Below are positions 52,576-63,160 of a DNA stretch of 64,000 bases, one piece after another. The position numbers and the translations under genes were made by a program. The DNA comes from Craspedostauros australis. Lineage: Eukaryota > Bacillariophyta > Bacillariophyceae > Mastogloiales > Achnanthaceae. The stretch lies in assembly GCA_026770025.1 (NCBI GenBank), contig JAMXDE010000011.1, positions 2,356,001 through 2,420,000 of the forward strand, given 5' to 3'. Position 1 is the first letter of the stretch; every line of letters begins with the position of its first letter. The notes under the pieces were generated by a model. That model saw only the letters and a program-made list of their open reading frames with translations. It was not told the origin of the DNA and searched no databases.

Positions 52576-54914
52576 TTATGCCTTCTGCTTCTTGCTCGGT
52601 GGCTCCTCCGTGACCTTTGTGTCGGCCTCGAACTCTGCGTCGTAGGCGGAGTCGTGGACGCCAGCGGCACGTCCACTGGGGTCGGCACGCGAGGCGAAGC
52701 TCTTGTCCCAGTTCATGGCACGCTCGGTGGAGCAGGCGATGGTCTTTCCACCTGGCACGGTCTTTTCGGCGGCGTCGCCTGGGAAGAGATCCTCGAAGAT
52801 CATGCGGTAGCGGTAACCTTCCTTGGTGGTTGGGGTGTTGTGTGGGAATCTGTTCTGGGCGCTGGCGAACATCTGATCGGAGATCTCCTTCTCGGCGATG
52901 TCTCTCAAATGGTCAACCCATCCGTATCCGACACCTGTTCATTGCATTTGCATTGCATCGTTGTGCATGATGTTGGATCAAATAGAGCAAAAAAAGAGGC
53001 AGGAGAGTGATAACGAAATGTGTGAGATGTTTTTTTCATTCTGTGCGCGCTTGTGCACAATTACAATGACGACACATCAAACAACCGCAACGACGACGGT
53101 CCAGATAAAATCCTCGCCAATGCAGCAATGCGAAACGCAAATGCGGTGACAACGTACCGTCACTGAACTGTTCCTTCTGTCTCCACAAGATATCGTTTGG
53201 AAGGTATGGATCGTCTGGGGTGTCGAATGCCTTACGGACGGCCCACTTCTCGATCTTGGTGTCCTCCTTGGAGATGGTTGGTCCCTTGTGGATCATCTTC
53301 TCGTCTGGGTCGAGGTTCATGGCCACCTGGAGGAAGTCGGCATCGAGGAATGGAACACGTGGTTCGACACCCCAGGCGCTCATTGCCTTGTTGCAGCGCA
53401 AGCAATCGTACATGTGAAGACGGCTGAGCTTGTCGACGGTCTCGTCGAAGAGCTCCTGACCGTTGGGGGCCTTGTGGAAGTAGAGGTATCCTCCGAAGAT
53501 CTCGTCGGCACCTTCTCCGCTGAGAACCATCTTGATTCCCATGGCCTTGATCTTACGGGCCATGAGATACATGGGCGTGGAGGCACGGATGGTGGTGAGA
53601 TCGTAGGTCTCGACGGAGCGGATGACATCGCGGATGGCGTCGGCACCTTCCTCAAGGGTGTAGGTGTAGGCGTGGTGGATGGTTCCGAGCTTGTCGGCGA
53701 CGCGCTTGGCGGCTTTGAGATCTGGGGATCCCTCAAGACCGACGGTGAAGGAATGGAGCTTTGGAAAGCTGGCGGAGCGACGGCTGATATGACGTGCGCA
53801 GATGGAGGCGACGAGGGAGGAGTCGAGTCCACCGGACAGAAGGACACCCCACGGGACGTCGGACATCATGCGGCGCGTGACGGCGCGCTCGAATGCGTGG
53901 CGGAGGGTATCCTGTAACGTTTGGATGTCAAGCATGCATGTACGAGCATGGATGTATGAGTGTGGTTGTGCAAGGAGCAGAGTAGATGAATTTCGATGCA
54001 AATACGTGAGTGGATGTTTCACAAGTGGGTGGGTGGGAGACCGCATGAAAAATGATGCCGACCCGAGGCACGCTCGTGATCAGACCAGCGCGGTGGACAC
54101 CCAAAATCCGAAAAAGACGCTGTCACAACAGGTTGGAGAAGTGGTCGCAGTGCATGATGCGCTGTGATGCACTGTGATGACATGTGATGACATGTGTGTA
54201 TGTGCATGTGCATGTGCTTGATGTATCACTTACGGAAGAGTACTTCTCCTTTGGCATTGGACCACCTGGCTTCATGTCTGGGGCCCAGTTGGGCTTGTAC
54301 CAGCGGATGAACTTGCCGGCATTCTCACCCTTGCTCACGTAGATGTGTCCAGGTGGGAAGTTCTGGAACCTGGAGCAGCGGGAGACGAGACTCTTCATCT
54401 CGGAGGCGACGTAGACGGAACCGTCGTTACCCCATCCGATGTAGAGCGGCGTGATTCCCATGTGGTCGCGGGCCACGAGGTAGGTGTCGACCTTGCGATC
54501 GTAGAGGATGAAGCTGAACATTCCGCGCAGCTGGTTGACGAGGTTGACGGTGGCACCGTGCTCTGCGTACAGCGGGAGGATGCACTCGCAGTCGGAGCCG
54601 GTCATTGGGGTGTATTTGGTTTTGAGGGAGTCGTAGAGCTCCTTGTAGTTGTAGATCTCACCGTTGGCGGCGACGATCACGCTGCCGCCGCGCGACACGA
54701 GAGGCTGGGATCCGGATTCTGGATCCATGATGGCCAGACGCTCGTGTGCGATTCCGTGGGGGAGCGGGACGTCCTTGGACTCGTCAGCCTCGATGACCTT
54801 GTAGCCGGACCAATCCGGTCCACGGTGGCGGAGCTTGCAGGAGCAGTCGATGAGCTCCTTGCGGAGCTCCACCTCTGGGAGGCTGGAGGAGAAGATGGCG
54901 AAGATTCCGCACAT
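52576..54914 (-). CDS. ASNS: Asparagine synthetase (glutamine-hydrolysing)
   Basis: The exons are 54234-54914, 53158-53911 and 52576-52934. Introns of 322 and 223 bp (GTAAGT...TACAG; GTACGT...AACAG) join KYSS-DTLRHAF and FSDG-VGYGW in phase. The product is 597 residues. The enzyme makes asparagine from aspartate, glutamine and ATP. The start MCGIF leaves Cys as the N-terminal nucleophile after Met removal. The glutaminase domain shows [23 protein letters not shown] and [13 protein letters not shown]. The synthetase domain has the pyrophosphate loop [10 protein letters not shown] (S253-S258), [17 protein letters not shown] and [11 protein letters not shown], with [14 protein letters not shown] near the end. 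The C-terminus is basic ([10 protein letters not shown]). It is most like the plant and animal cytosolic AsnB type. Length fits the family. Confidence 0.95.
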
Positions 54915-56600
54915 GGTGGTCGTCTGTCGTTTGGTTCTTGGGTTTGATTTGGATTTGGTCCAGGTGACTGGTTTGGAGTCGGCTTGTCTGATCGAAGGCT
55001 GATCGATTGACGAGAGACGGATTTTATGAGCAGGCTGCTTTGGGAGACGAAGATGCCAACCCTGTTGTTGTTTGATTGTTGTGACGTGCGTCGTTTGGCT
55101 TTTGGATTCGATCGTCAGGGGTGGGTGCTGTGAAAGGTGCGGTTGTGGGTACAGTTGAACTGGAGATCCGACTTGTGGTATCACGAAGATCATGCAGAAA
55201 GACACGCACAGGCGGAGCAGAAATAGCCGAAGGCACGGAAAAAGGGCCAGAAACGAGACAACAGAACAATGGTGTTGGTGAGTTGCGTGACACCATTGAT
55301 ACCTCGTGCGTCGAGATCTCATCTTTGTGACCTGCACTGCCTGCTTTGGTGCCCGAACATTGTCGATGTCTTTGGCCTCCTCGACGAATCAGAAGCCTCG
55401 CACGATAGCTGAGTGGAAGCCCAGGATGGGTTATGGGCCCAATGCTCACTCAGGCCGAATCCGGTCAAGAGTTCTGCATTTCTCGTTCACGTGTGCATCC
55501 TCGTGGGCGCACTGTGCAAGTGGTGAGAAAACACTGTTCGACAAGTACGTGTTTGGACCAAACGAACAATTGGACAACGACGGAGGTCATTCCGACATCA
55601 TCCGGCAAATGAGAATGCGTGGCCACATCATCACACAAGCAAGTGCAGGAAGAGAGGAAGATTGGGGTGATCGTGTATTTGCAATCAACTTGAGCACGGA
55701 TCCAAAGAGAGAGAAAATGCAAAGATCAAAGTGCCAACCACAATAAGTATCACCACCCTTGTCTTCGTCTTCGTCTTCGTCTTCATCTTTTCATCTTCAT
55801 CCAGACATGCGAACGTGCTAACGTGCACACATGTGACAACGACGAACCGGGCCAAAGTGCTGGTAGAGAACGTGTCATGGAGACTCTCATCTCTCATCTT
55901 TTCCTACCAATGGCTTCATCTGCATCTTCTTTTGGATGTATTTGCATGTGGGGTGCTGTTTGGAGAACTGATGCGGAACTGCCAGACAATCGTCCTCATC
56001 AATCATCCAGCTTGTTGGTCGGCACGTCACCTCTGGTACTCCCACGCCCCATGATCATGCCCATGTTTCTGCTGAACTTGCAATGCAGTTTGTGGGCCTC
56101 CAACAATGGCGCAACCTGCGTTTGCTGTCGACGTCCTCGATTGTGACCCAGCTCGCCGATGCTCATGGGAATGGAGGGGGATTGCGGGCGTCGCAACGTG
56201 TCTCCTCGTACAAACTCGCAACTCCATGGATAGTACATGTATGCACTCGTGTACCATAGAACAAGATCCACACCTGTCCCTCGGTCGATTGGGAAAGGAT
56301 TCGCCATGGCGTATTGGCACTGCATACTCGAAACGAGTGTTATATGTATTTGCATCACAGGGGTGGCGCATGTGTGAGTGAGAGACTACTCTACTGGGCA
56401 CTACTCTCTCTCTCTCTCCGCAGAGAGAGAGAGATGTATAGCATTCTGCTCCACTTCACTGTATCATTCCATGCTATCGTACTACGAGTGCTCACTCTTC
56501 TGGTTGACGAATGAAAGACTACAGGCTTAACAGGTATGAGCATGAGTGGTATTCTACTATTCTTCTGCATGACTATCCCTTTGTCTCTCTCACTCTATCT
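54915..56600. other. Interval upstream of ASNS
   Basis: No convincing gene is seen. A 146-codon plus-strand frame at 55306-55746 (with GPNEQLDNDGGHSDIIRQM) is the best candidate but has no recognised family. A GTCTTCGTCTTCGTCTTC-type tract lies at 55759-55785. A (CT)n/(GA)n inverted repeat lies at about 56404-56434. Confidence 0.4.
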
Positions 56601-58718
56601 CTAGATCAGTGTGTACAAAGCATACTCCATGTAGAACAGGTCCCAGACATGTTTGTAGAATGTCTTGACGGACGCCATGGACTCCGGTTGGAGTTGTCGG
56701 TGTCGGAAGATGAGGAGCATGGCCAGGGCAGCGTGGCCGCCGATCATGGGGATCTTGTTGAAGATGCCGGGTGCTGCCATGACGCCAGTGGCGATGGCTT
56801 GCACGTAGTTCGCCAGCAAACACAGGAAGGCTCCGAACGCTATCCTCTTCACGCCTAATCTCGTTGCGAAGGTCTCAATTTGGTATTTCTGGAAAGGGGT
56901 GCAGACATTAGTGAATTGCAATCGCGCCATTGTGGTGAAGGCGTTGTCGGTTGGTTTGGAGAAGTGCGAATGCACGTGAATGGTGCCGATCAACAGGCGG
57001 TACATCCATTTCCAGCAGCGTGAGAGGTGTGGGTGTTCGACATTCGCAACAAACATGACAAGCAATGTCCAACGTACGATGCACAACGCTGAATATCCAG
57101 TGTCACTGCTTCCCTTCCTGATGGATGGGTATCATACGGCATTGACACATCCATGCACACTCAACACTACTTGAGTGTACTCCTCTCTGGAGAACACATA
57201 TGGCATTGTACAACAGGCAGCGGTAACATGGCAAAATCGACGACGTACCAAGTCACCTTCGATATCCGGCAGATCCTTGGTCGCCGCAATGACGGTCGCG
57301 AATATCGTCATGAAGCGTGCCACGAAGGAAACCTTGGGAGACCAGGCGAAGGTCTTTCCGAGGGCATGCTTGACGGCGTAGTAGATACCGAAATTGAGAA
57401 GGAAACCGCGCACAATGGCGATGGTGAGTCCTGCCAGGACGGGGTTGCGCTTGGTGCGGATGGGCGGGACGGAGTAGATGCCGCCCAAAAACAGACCGAA
57501 GGAGTATAATCGGAACAGCAGTTGGGGGAAGAGGTTGTAGCTGTGTTGTTTTGTGATATGTTGTGGCGTGTGCATGGTAGGAGTGAGACGGGATGGAATG
57601 GAGCGTTGATTTTTGCGTGTGATTGAGGGAATGGCAAAGAAGGGTGTGCGATACAGCGGTGAGTTGAAGCGGTCGTGCACGCGAGAATGTCTGTTCTCAT
57701 TTAAATAGATCTTTCTGTCTGCTGAAGTGTCTCCCATGACGCAGAGCCAAACCGATGTGCATCTACGGTGCAGTTGTGTGATTGATTCGTTGGCATCATG
57801 CTTCCGCCATTTACAGGTATTGAGACGTGGTGCTGCAACAAACTGCCGGCTGAATATCCTGGATGTCTCGCAAGATATTTCAGGAAGAGCGAAGATATCA
57901 ACGCCAACAACATCACCATCGCCGCCTCGAATGCGTCTCTCCACTCGTTCATTATGACATCCAGGTGCAGTTCTGCGATGAGTCGCATCCTCGATCTGTC
58001 TCCGTTCCCTCATTTTCATACTTGCTCGCTCACCCGATCGTTGCAAGCAAACAACCAATCATTGCATCGACCACACTGTTACAATCCAATCCAGTCCAAT
58101 GAAATGCAGCTCAATCCAACCGCAAGCCAGCTAATTAACTTACACCATCACTGGTCCAACCACACCCGAAGCGAGCACCGCCAACCATGCCGCATTCTTG
58201 CTCATTTCACCGCTCGCCACTGGCAGGAAGGGCTTGTTGAGCTTGTCAATGTCATCGTCGTAGATTTGATTGATCCCGACAATGAAGACGTTCCCCAACA
58301 GCAACGCCACCATGCCCAAGATTGCACGCGGCAGCATGACGCCCCAATCGGCCGTGGCCAATGCACCGGGCGTATCGATCAGCACGCGCGTGGTGCCCGC
58401 AATGGAGGCCAGGATGGTGCCGCGGATCGTGTGGGGACGCGTGAATTTGTACAGCGCCCGAAGACGCGCCTTCAAGGATCCCGACTGAGCTTCGTCGCGT
58501 GCCTTGGACAGCTCGGATGGATCAAAGTCACCTTCGACGGACATGCGCAGCGGCGTTGTGAATGGCTGCTGCTGCGATGGCAGCGACGTTCGCATGGACG
58601 ATCGTGTGGTCATGCTTCTGTGGGGCATCACGTAAGCATATGCTGTTGGAGCATTCGACAGGGTTGCAGTGGCAGCCAGCAACACCGGCATCCATGCGAA
58701 CGACGGGGACATCTTCAT
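56601..58718 (-). CDS. Homogentisate prenyltransferase (VTE2-type, UbiA family), plastid precursor
   Basis: The exons are 58144-58718, 57249-57540 and 56601-56888. Introns of 603 and 360 bp (GTAAGT...CACAG; GTACGT...CCAG) join GPVMV-YNLFPQ and IEGDL-KYQIETF in phase. The product is 384 residues. The enzyme joins homogentisate to phytyl or solanesyl diphosphate, the committed step to tocopherol or plastoquinone. A signal peptide ends near [10 protein letters not shown]. The first Asp-rich motif NQIYDDDID is at about 150-158 and the second, KDLPDIEGD, at about 280-288; both bind diphosphate through magnesium. About eight membrane helices are evident, and the ending [13 protein letters not shown] matches the family. 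Phytyl (tocopherol) and solanesyl (plastoquinone) preference cannot be told from sequence alone. Confidence 0.88.
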
Positions 58719-59256
58719 GATGGCGTTCGCTTTGTTCGGTTGCTTCGACTATGTCTGCGATGAGTGGAGTATTCCAATTCAATACAAGCACTCTTGTGCT
58801 ATGTCTCTGGATGGAACCGCGAAGAATGCAAACGCAAACAGCTGAAGTTGGACGCAGGAATGTGTTGTCTCGCAGTTGGAGATAATGTTGTGCGCTGTGT
58901 TGGCTGCCGTTCGTGTCATGGATGATGATCGACACATCAACACTCCGCACCAATGTTGCGGACCCTCACTCTCCGGAGTACGGTTGACTTGGTCTGATTT
59001 GATTTGGCCATCCACGATGGTGACGAAGCCCGAACCGCGTGGCACCACGATGACAGCGCAAGTGCGTCACCTGTGTCAAGTCTTGGACGCAAACATGTCG
59101 CATGGTATCTTCGATTCGTCCGATTCGGAATTGGCACAATCCGTTTTTCTCGCCTCACAAAATGTCAACCAAACAACGAAGGAGACAAACGCGCTGAGTT
59201 CATTCCATGAGGAGATTCCGGTCTGCCCTCTCTTGAGGTTGCTGATGCCGTCATAG
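58719..59256. other. 5' flank of the prenyltransferase gene
   Basis: This holds the promoter side of the minus-strand prenyltransferase and the left neighbour of transposon A. No gene is seen. Confidence 0.5.
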
Positions 59257-59288
59257 TGGAGGTGTTTGCGTGGCTCATAATTTCATAA
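59257..59288 (+). repeat. Terminal inverted repeat, left end of element A
   Basis: This is a 32-bp terminal repeat beginning TGGAGGTGTTTGCGTGGCTC. Its exact reverse complement closes the element at 61233-61264. Confidence 0.9.
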
Positions 59289-59405
59289 TATCGGCTTCTA
59301 AGCCAATCAGATCACTCCATTATGAACACAAGATACCTTTCGAACAGGGGGTGACCAGGACCGAAACGATCGTATAACGTCAATCGAAAAAATTATGAAA
59401 TCCTG

Positions 59406-59451
59406 GAGTTGAGTTATGAACGCCCCAAAAAGAGCGTTCATAACTCAACTC
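59406..59451. repeat. Perfect 18-bp subterminal hairpin
   Basis: The arms are 59406-59423 (GAGTTGAGTTATGAACGC) and 59434-59451, its exact reverse complement, with a 10-base loop. Element B has a weaker version near 61420-61460 (TATGAACG...CGTTCATA). Hairpins just inside the ends are common in non-autonomous DNA transposons, and this one may be a transposase contact or a result of fold-back replication. Confidence 0.85.
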
Positions 59452-60024
59452 TCGCTTTTCGTCGAGATCTCATCTCGTGCCTTCCTCTCAAATCCCTCCT
59501 CCAACGGCAATTTGGGAGTTTTTTGTGATTTCCTCCCTCGCACGCGTTGGCATCAGTTTTCATAACCTCTGTTGTGCATGTATCGTCGTGCTACCCTCTA
59601 CTTCCTCCCTTGTTTCTACCATCGACATGTGCTATTTGTCCATCTTTCATGCACACTGTGCCCTTCCATCATATAGCTTGTTCCAAGAGTTGTAGTATGA
59701 TTAGCATTTCCTTTTATAGTATTGGCATCTGCTCTATCATAATGGATTGCTCCTCTTTCCTCCAAAGCCACCGCGAGGTAGCCAGCTCTACCATCCTCAT
59801 CATCATTGCTGAGCAACTCGTGGCACATGCGACCGCCCACCACTCCTCCTCCAGTTGCCCAGCTTCTGTGCACAGCGCTCGAACGCATCTCCGCAGGTGG
59901 CATCCCCCCTTCTGGCGTCCATGATTCGCCCACCAAACATATTCAGCTACAGCAGGCAGCAGTAGGGTGAATGGCCATAGTATGGGGTGGATAGGCCTCC
60001 CTTTGGCATGAGCATGCGCCTTCC

Positions 60025-60339
60025 ATGGGACAGCAAGCGCGCCGACAAGCGTCCTGCCTTCTACGTGACTGGCAGGCCAGTGTTTCTAATCTACTCTGGC
60101 ACACAGCCCTGGAGCAATGGCAAGATCGCCACTCAGCAAAGGCAGAGCAGACAGCCAAGGACATGATTGCGCTCCTCCAGGAGCAGGCCCTACAACTCCA
60201 AGCACTACTGCCTGCGGACGTCCCAGCGGTGCTCCGAACCCTTTGGGAGCGCCCCCCTTCACATCAAATGGTGGCACTGTCTGGATGGACCCAAGCTATG
60301 AGATCAGGTCTCGGAGACGCCGCCCCCACGCTCCCATAG
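60025..60339 (+). other. Open frame inside element A
   Basis: This encodes 104 residues, rich in Gln, Leu and Ala (LLRDWQASVSNLLWHTALEQ, MIALLQEQALQLQALLPADV), probably helical. No family is recognised. Its base composition is less AT-rich than the surrounding element, so it could be captured host or other transposon DNA. Confidence 0.3.
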
Positions 60340-60585
60340 TGCTCGTCAATTGGATGCTCCAGCTGTGCCAGCAAAAGGACGCTGACCCCAGCTCGCAATC
60401 GGATCACCTGGCTGCAATGCCAGCCAACAGTCCCACAATATCACCTTGCACACACTAGCCATCACTCGGCTTCACTCCGTTTCCGCAGCATGCTATCATG
60501 TTGAATAAACGAGGCGGAATCAAAGCCCGTCGGCGCATGACTTAACAGTTATAATCATTGTGATGTAAAAATAAATGAGAAACTC

Positions 60586-60957
60586 ATGGCGCTGCAGCGT
60601 CTTCTCATGTTCGCTGTTGCTGACTACCTCCACAGTGGCTTGCCAACTGCTTTGCGCAGAGGCCACTACTAGAGCTTGGGATTTTCTCTTGTGACACTAG
60701 TACCTTCTGGCAAAACATTCTCAAACATGGTGATGCTATGGAGTTCTACAACTTCGTTGGTATCACCAGAGAGTCCTTCATCCAACTCGCCGCTGTCTTG
60801 AAGCCATCCATCTAGGCTCTTCCTGTCAATCAACGATCTGTGACCCCATGTTGATGTGATCTGGCACGTTGCAGATTCACGCATATTGATGTGACTGCAA
60901 TTGTTTTGAAGTATCTCCAACGCATCCGCACTATGCATATTCAGGACGAAGACCAAT
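60586..60957 (+). pseudogene. Harbinger transposase remnant in element A
   Basis: The frames match the N-terminal third of the intact transposase in element B: QRLLMFAVADYLHSGLPTAL against QRLLMCAVAHYIIDTMPTSV, GDAMEFYNFVGITRESFIQL against GDSMEFYNFIGLTRPSFDRL, and IDVTAIVLKYL against IDITAIAMKYL. Frame changes and stops (for example a TAG after KPSI) break it. The DDE catalytic part is absent, so the remnant is dead and the copy is clearly older than B. Confidence 0.85.
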
Positions 60958-61232
60958 AATGCATGGAAGATGCAGTGCATAGACTATCAAAAGACACCCT
61001 GGCAAATGGGGCACGCTAGCAAGTTGGAAGCATATGAAGGAACATCCGAAGCAGGTAGGCAAGTATATCAAGAATTGGAGGCTGTACAACCGTAACGAAC
61101 AGGATTGCGCAAAAGGAGCAAGATCCAGATCGAAACGTGGATGGGATACACGACTCATAACGATCCATTGAGTCGATACTCTTAACGGGACTAAGATCGT
61201 GACTCGGGATAGGGGCGCGCCAGCCTCGCCAG

Positions 61233-61264
61233 TTATGAAATTATGAGCCACGCAAACACCTCCA
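61233..61264 (-). repeat. Terminal inverted repeat, right end of element A
   Basis: This is the exact reverse complement of the left terminal repeat. It abuts element B with one G between, giving the palindromic junction CACCTCCAGTGGAGGTG. Confidence 0.9.
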
Positions 61265-61692
61265 GTGGAGGTGGTTGTAAGGGTCATAATTTCATAATCT
61301 GGGCCTCTCGACCAATCATATCGCTCCATTTAGGGCACAAGATACCTTTCGGCTCCTCGTCGAATTGGGGGTCAACGTCGACATAACGTCAATCGAAAAA
61401 ATTATGAACTCATTGTCCGCGAATATGAACGCTCCTCGGAGACCGTTCATAATTTCATAATCTCTCTGAGGAGTCGTGGTAGTCCAAAATTCGTTCTCAA
61501 CGGCTACATCGGAGCGAAACTTCGTCCTCACACTAGATTAATCCAATGTGCTCTACTGCAAATTGATTATTCGTTCCCACCCGTTGCATCGCGACTCTCT
61601 GTTGCAGTTCAACTCCTTCTTTGGATGCACCTAGTGTAACTGTGCATTCGTCATTTGATGAACTCCAGTAGATCATATCTTCCCCCACCATC

Positions 61693-62877
61693 ATGACTTC
61701 CACCCTCCAGTATCATCGCCGGCGCCAGGCTGCCTTGATTGCTGTCATCCTTGTCATTCTTGAGCATCTTGCTGCACAGCAGCGCCTCCTCATGTGTGCT
61801 GTGGCACACTACATCATCGACACCATGCCAACAAGTGTGCGAAGGGGTCGGTACCTCAGCTCCAGCATCTTCCGTCATCAAGCAGTATCGTTCTGGTCCT
61901 TGATTCGACAGTATGGTGACTCCATGGAGTTCTACAACTTCATTGGACTCACCAGGCCATCGTTCGATCGATTGGCTGAAGTGCTCAAGCCCGTCATCGA
62001 AGCGTTGCCCGTCGATCCGCGAGCTACAGCATCACCACGACCATCAGATATTCGCCGTCGTAAGTTTGACTACATCGATATCACCGCCATTGCAATGAAG
62101 TATCTGACTTCCAAGTCAGAATTGAAGAACCTATCACCGCAATTTGGGTGCATTGTTAGTGTGTTCCATCACTATCTCCAACTAAGCATCGACTCCGTGA
62201 TCCAAACCTTGCTCGTCCATGACCTTGCGAGGGTGTTCTGGGATCGCAGTCCCAGAGGCATGGAGGAGATGAGACAACTCAGTGAGCCATTCCGTGGCGC
62301 TCCAGGAGTAGTTGCTGTGATTGACGGCCTGAAGCTCACCAGTGCTGCTCCATCTCATCCCATGGAACAAAACAGGGATTGGAATGGGTGGACACGCGAT
62401 GTCAACCGCAACCTTGTGTTGGTGTGGGACCTGAAGGGCCGCGTAGTTGACTGCGCAGTCAACACTCCTGGCAGCTTCCATGACTCCACTTCGTGCGTGT
62501 GGGGAAACATCTACGAGCACATCCTGGCCCTCCCAACCAACGCCAGCGTCGCAGCCGATGCCGCGTTCAGCACTGCCAAGAAGCTCAAGGGGAAAGTCAT
62601 CAAGGCAAAGAAGTCCAAGCACCAGTACTCTCCGTACAACTCCACCCTTACACACTTGCGCCAGTGCTCTGAGTGGGGGAATCACACGTTGACGGCCACT
62701 TTCCGTCGTTTGCTTGTCCCTCTTCCTACTGATAACATTCGGCGCGGGAGAATCATGTGGTCAGCCATCCTCCTCCACAACTGGAAGACAGAGACATGCA
62801 ATCGCAACCAAATCCGTACGTACATGGCAGATGTCGCAGCAACGGTGAATGAAGGCAAGGCCGAATCGAACAACTAA
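61693..62877 (+). CDS. PIF/Harbinger-family DDE transposase
   Basis: The product is a single intact frame of 394 residues (MTSTLQYHRR). The enzyme cuts and pastes the element by binding its terminal repeats with help from a Myb-like partner. An N-terminal helical region contains YGDSMEFYNFIGLTRPSFDRL and FDYIDITAIAMKYLTSKSE, a helix-turn-helix-like segment. The catalytic domain (DDE_Tnp_4 type) has the first Asp in VVAVIDGLKLTS, the NTPGSFHDST motif, the second Asp in SVAADAAFSTAKKL, and the third acid in LRQCSEWGNHTLTATFRRL. NIRRGRIMWSAILLHNW closes the domain as usual. All three acids are present, so it appears functional. It is one of two genes in element B. Confidence 0.9.
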   Translation: MTSTLQYHRRRQAALIAVILVILEHLAAQQRLLMCAVAHYIIDTMPTSVRRGRYLSSSIFRHQAVSFWSLIRQYGDSMEFYNFIGLTRPSFDRLAEVLKPVIEALPVDPRATASPRPSDIRRRKFDYIDITAIAMKYLTSKSELKNLSPQFGCIVSVFHHYLQLSIDSVIQTLLVHDLARVFWDRSPRGMEEMRQLSEPFRGAPGVVAVIDGLKLTSAAPSHPMEQNRDWNGWTRDVNRNLVLVWDLKGRVVDCAVNTPGSFHDSTSCVWGNIYEHILALPTNASVAADAAFSTAKKLKGKVIKAKKSKHQYSPYNSTLTHLRQCSEWGNHTLTATFRRLLVPLPTDNIRRGRIMWSAILLHNWKTETCNRNQIRTYMADVAATVNEGKAESNN

Positions 62878-63160
62878 GAGTGACTCTCACATGATAAACG
62901 AATGAAATAGGAGCAAGCTAAATCGATATGATCGTCTCCATCAAGCTGTGTCAATGCTGTGCGAAAAGCACAACCAGCAGCAAGATTAGCTACAAGTCTC
63001 GCGAATCCCGACATGTTTAGGCGAGCATGTTCAATGCAGCTTATCGCGTTTGGTTCATACATGTCTTGCAGAACTGCACCATACATGCATGGCCAACATT
63101 GTGAACGTGTGATTGTCTGATGCGTTTTGTTGTTGCTGTTGTGAGAAAAGTTGCTATGTT

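Larger units (their letters stand above)
59257..61264. mobile_element. PIF/Harbinger-type element A, non-autonomous, 2008 bp
   Basis: The element is bounded by perfect 32-bp inverted repeats that start TGGAGGTGTTTGCG and end in CATAA. Inside the left end about 180 bp resemble the left end of element B (shared AACGTCAATCGAAAAAATTATG and ACAAGATACCTTTCG). A transposase remnant lies at 60586-60957 and an unrelated open frame at 60025-60339. No matching 3-bp target duplication is visible (TAG on the left, GTG on the right), perhaps because element B sits directly against the right end. The assignment follows from the related intact transposase next door. It cannot move without enzyme from another copy. 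Confidence 0.75.
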
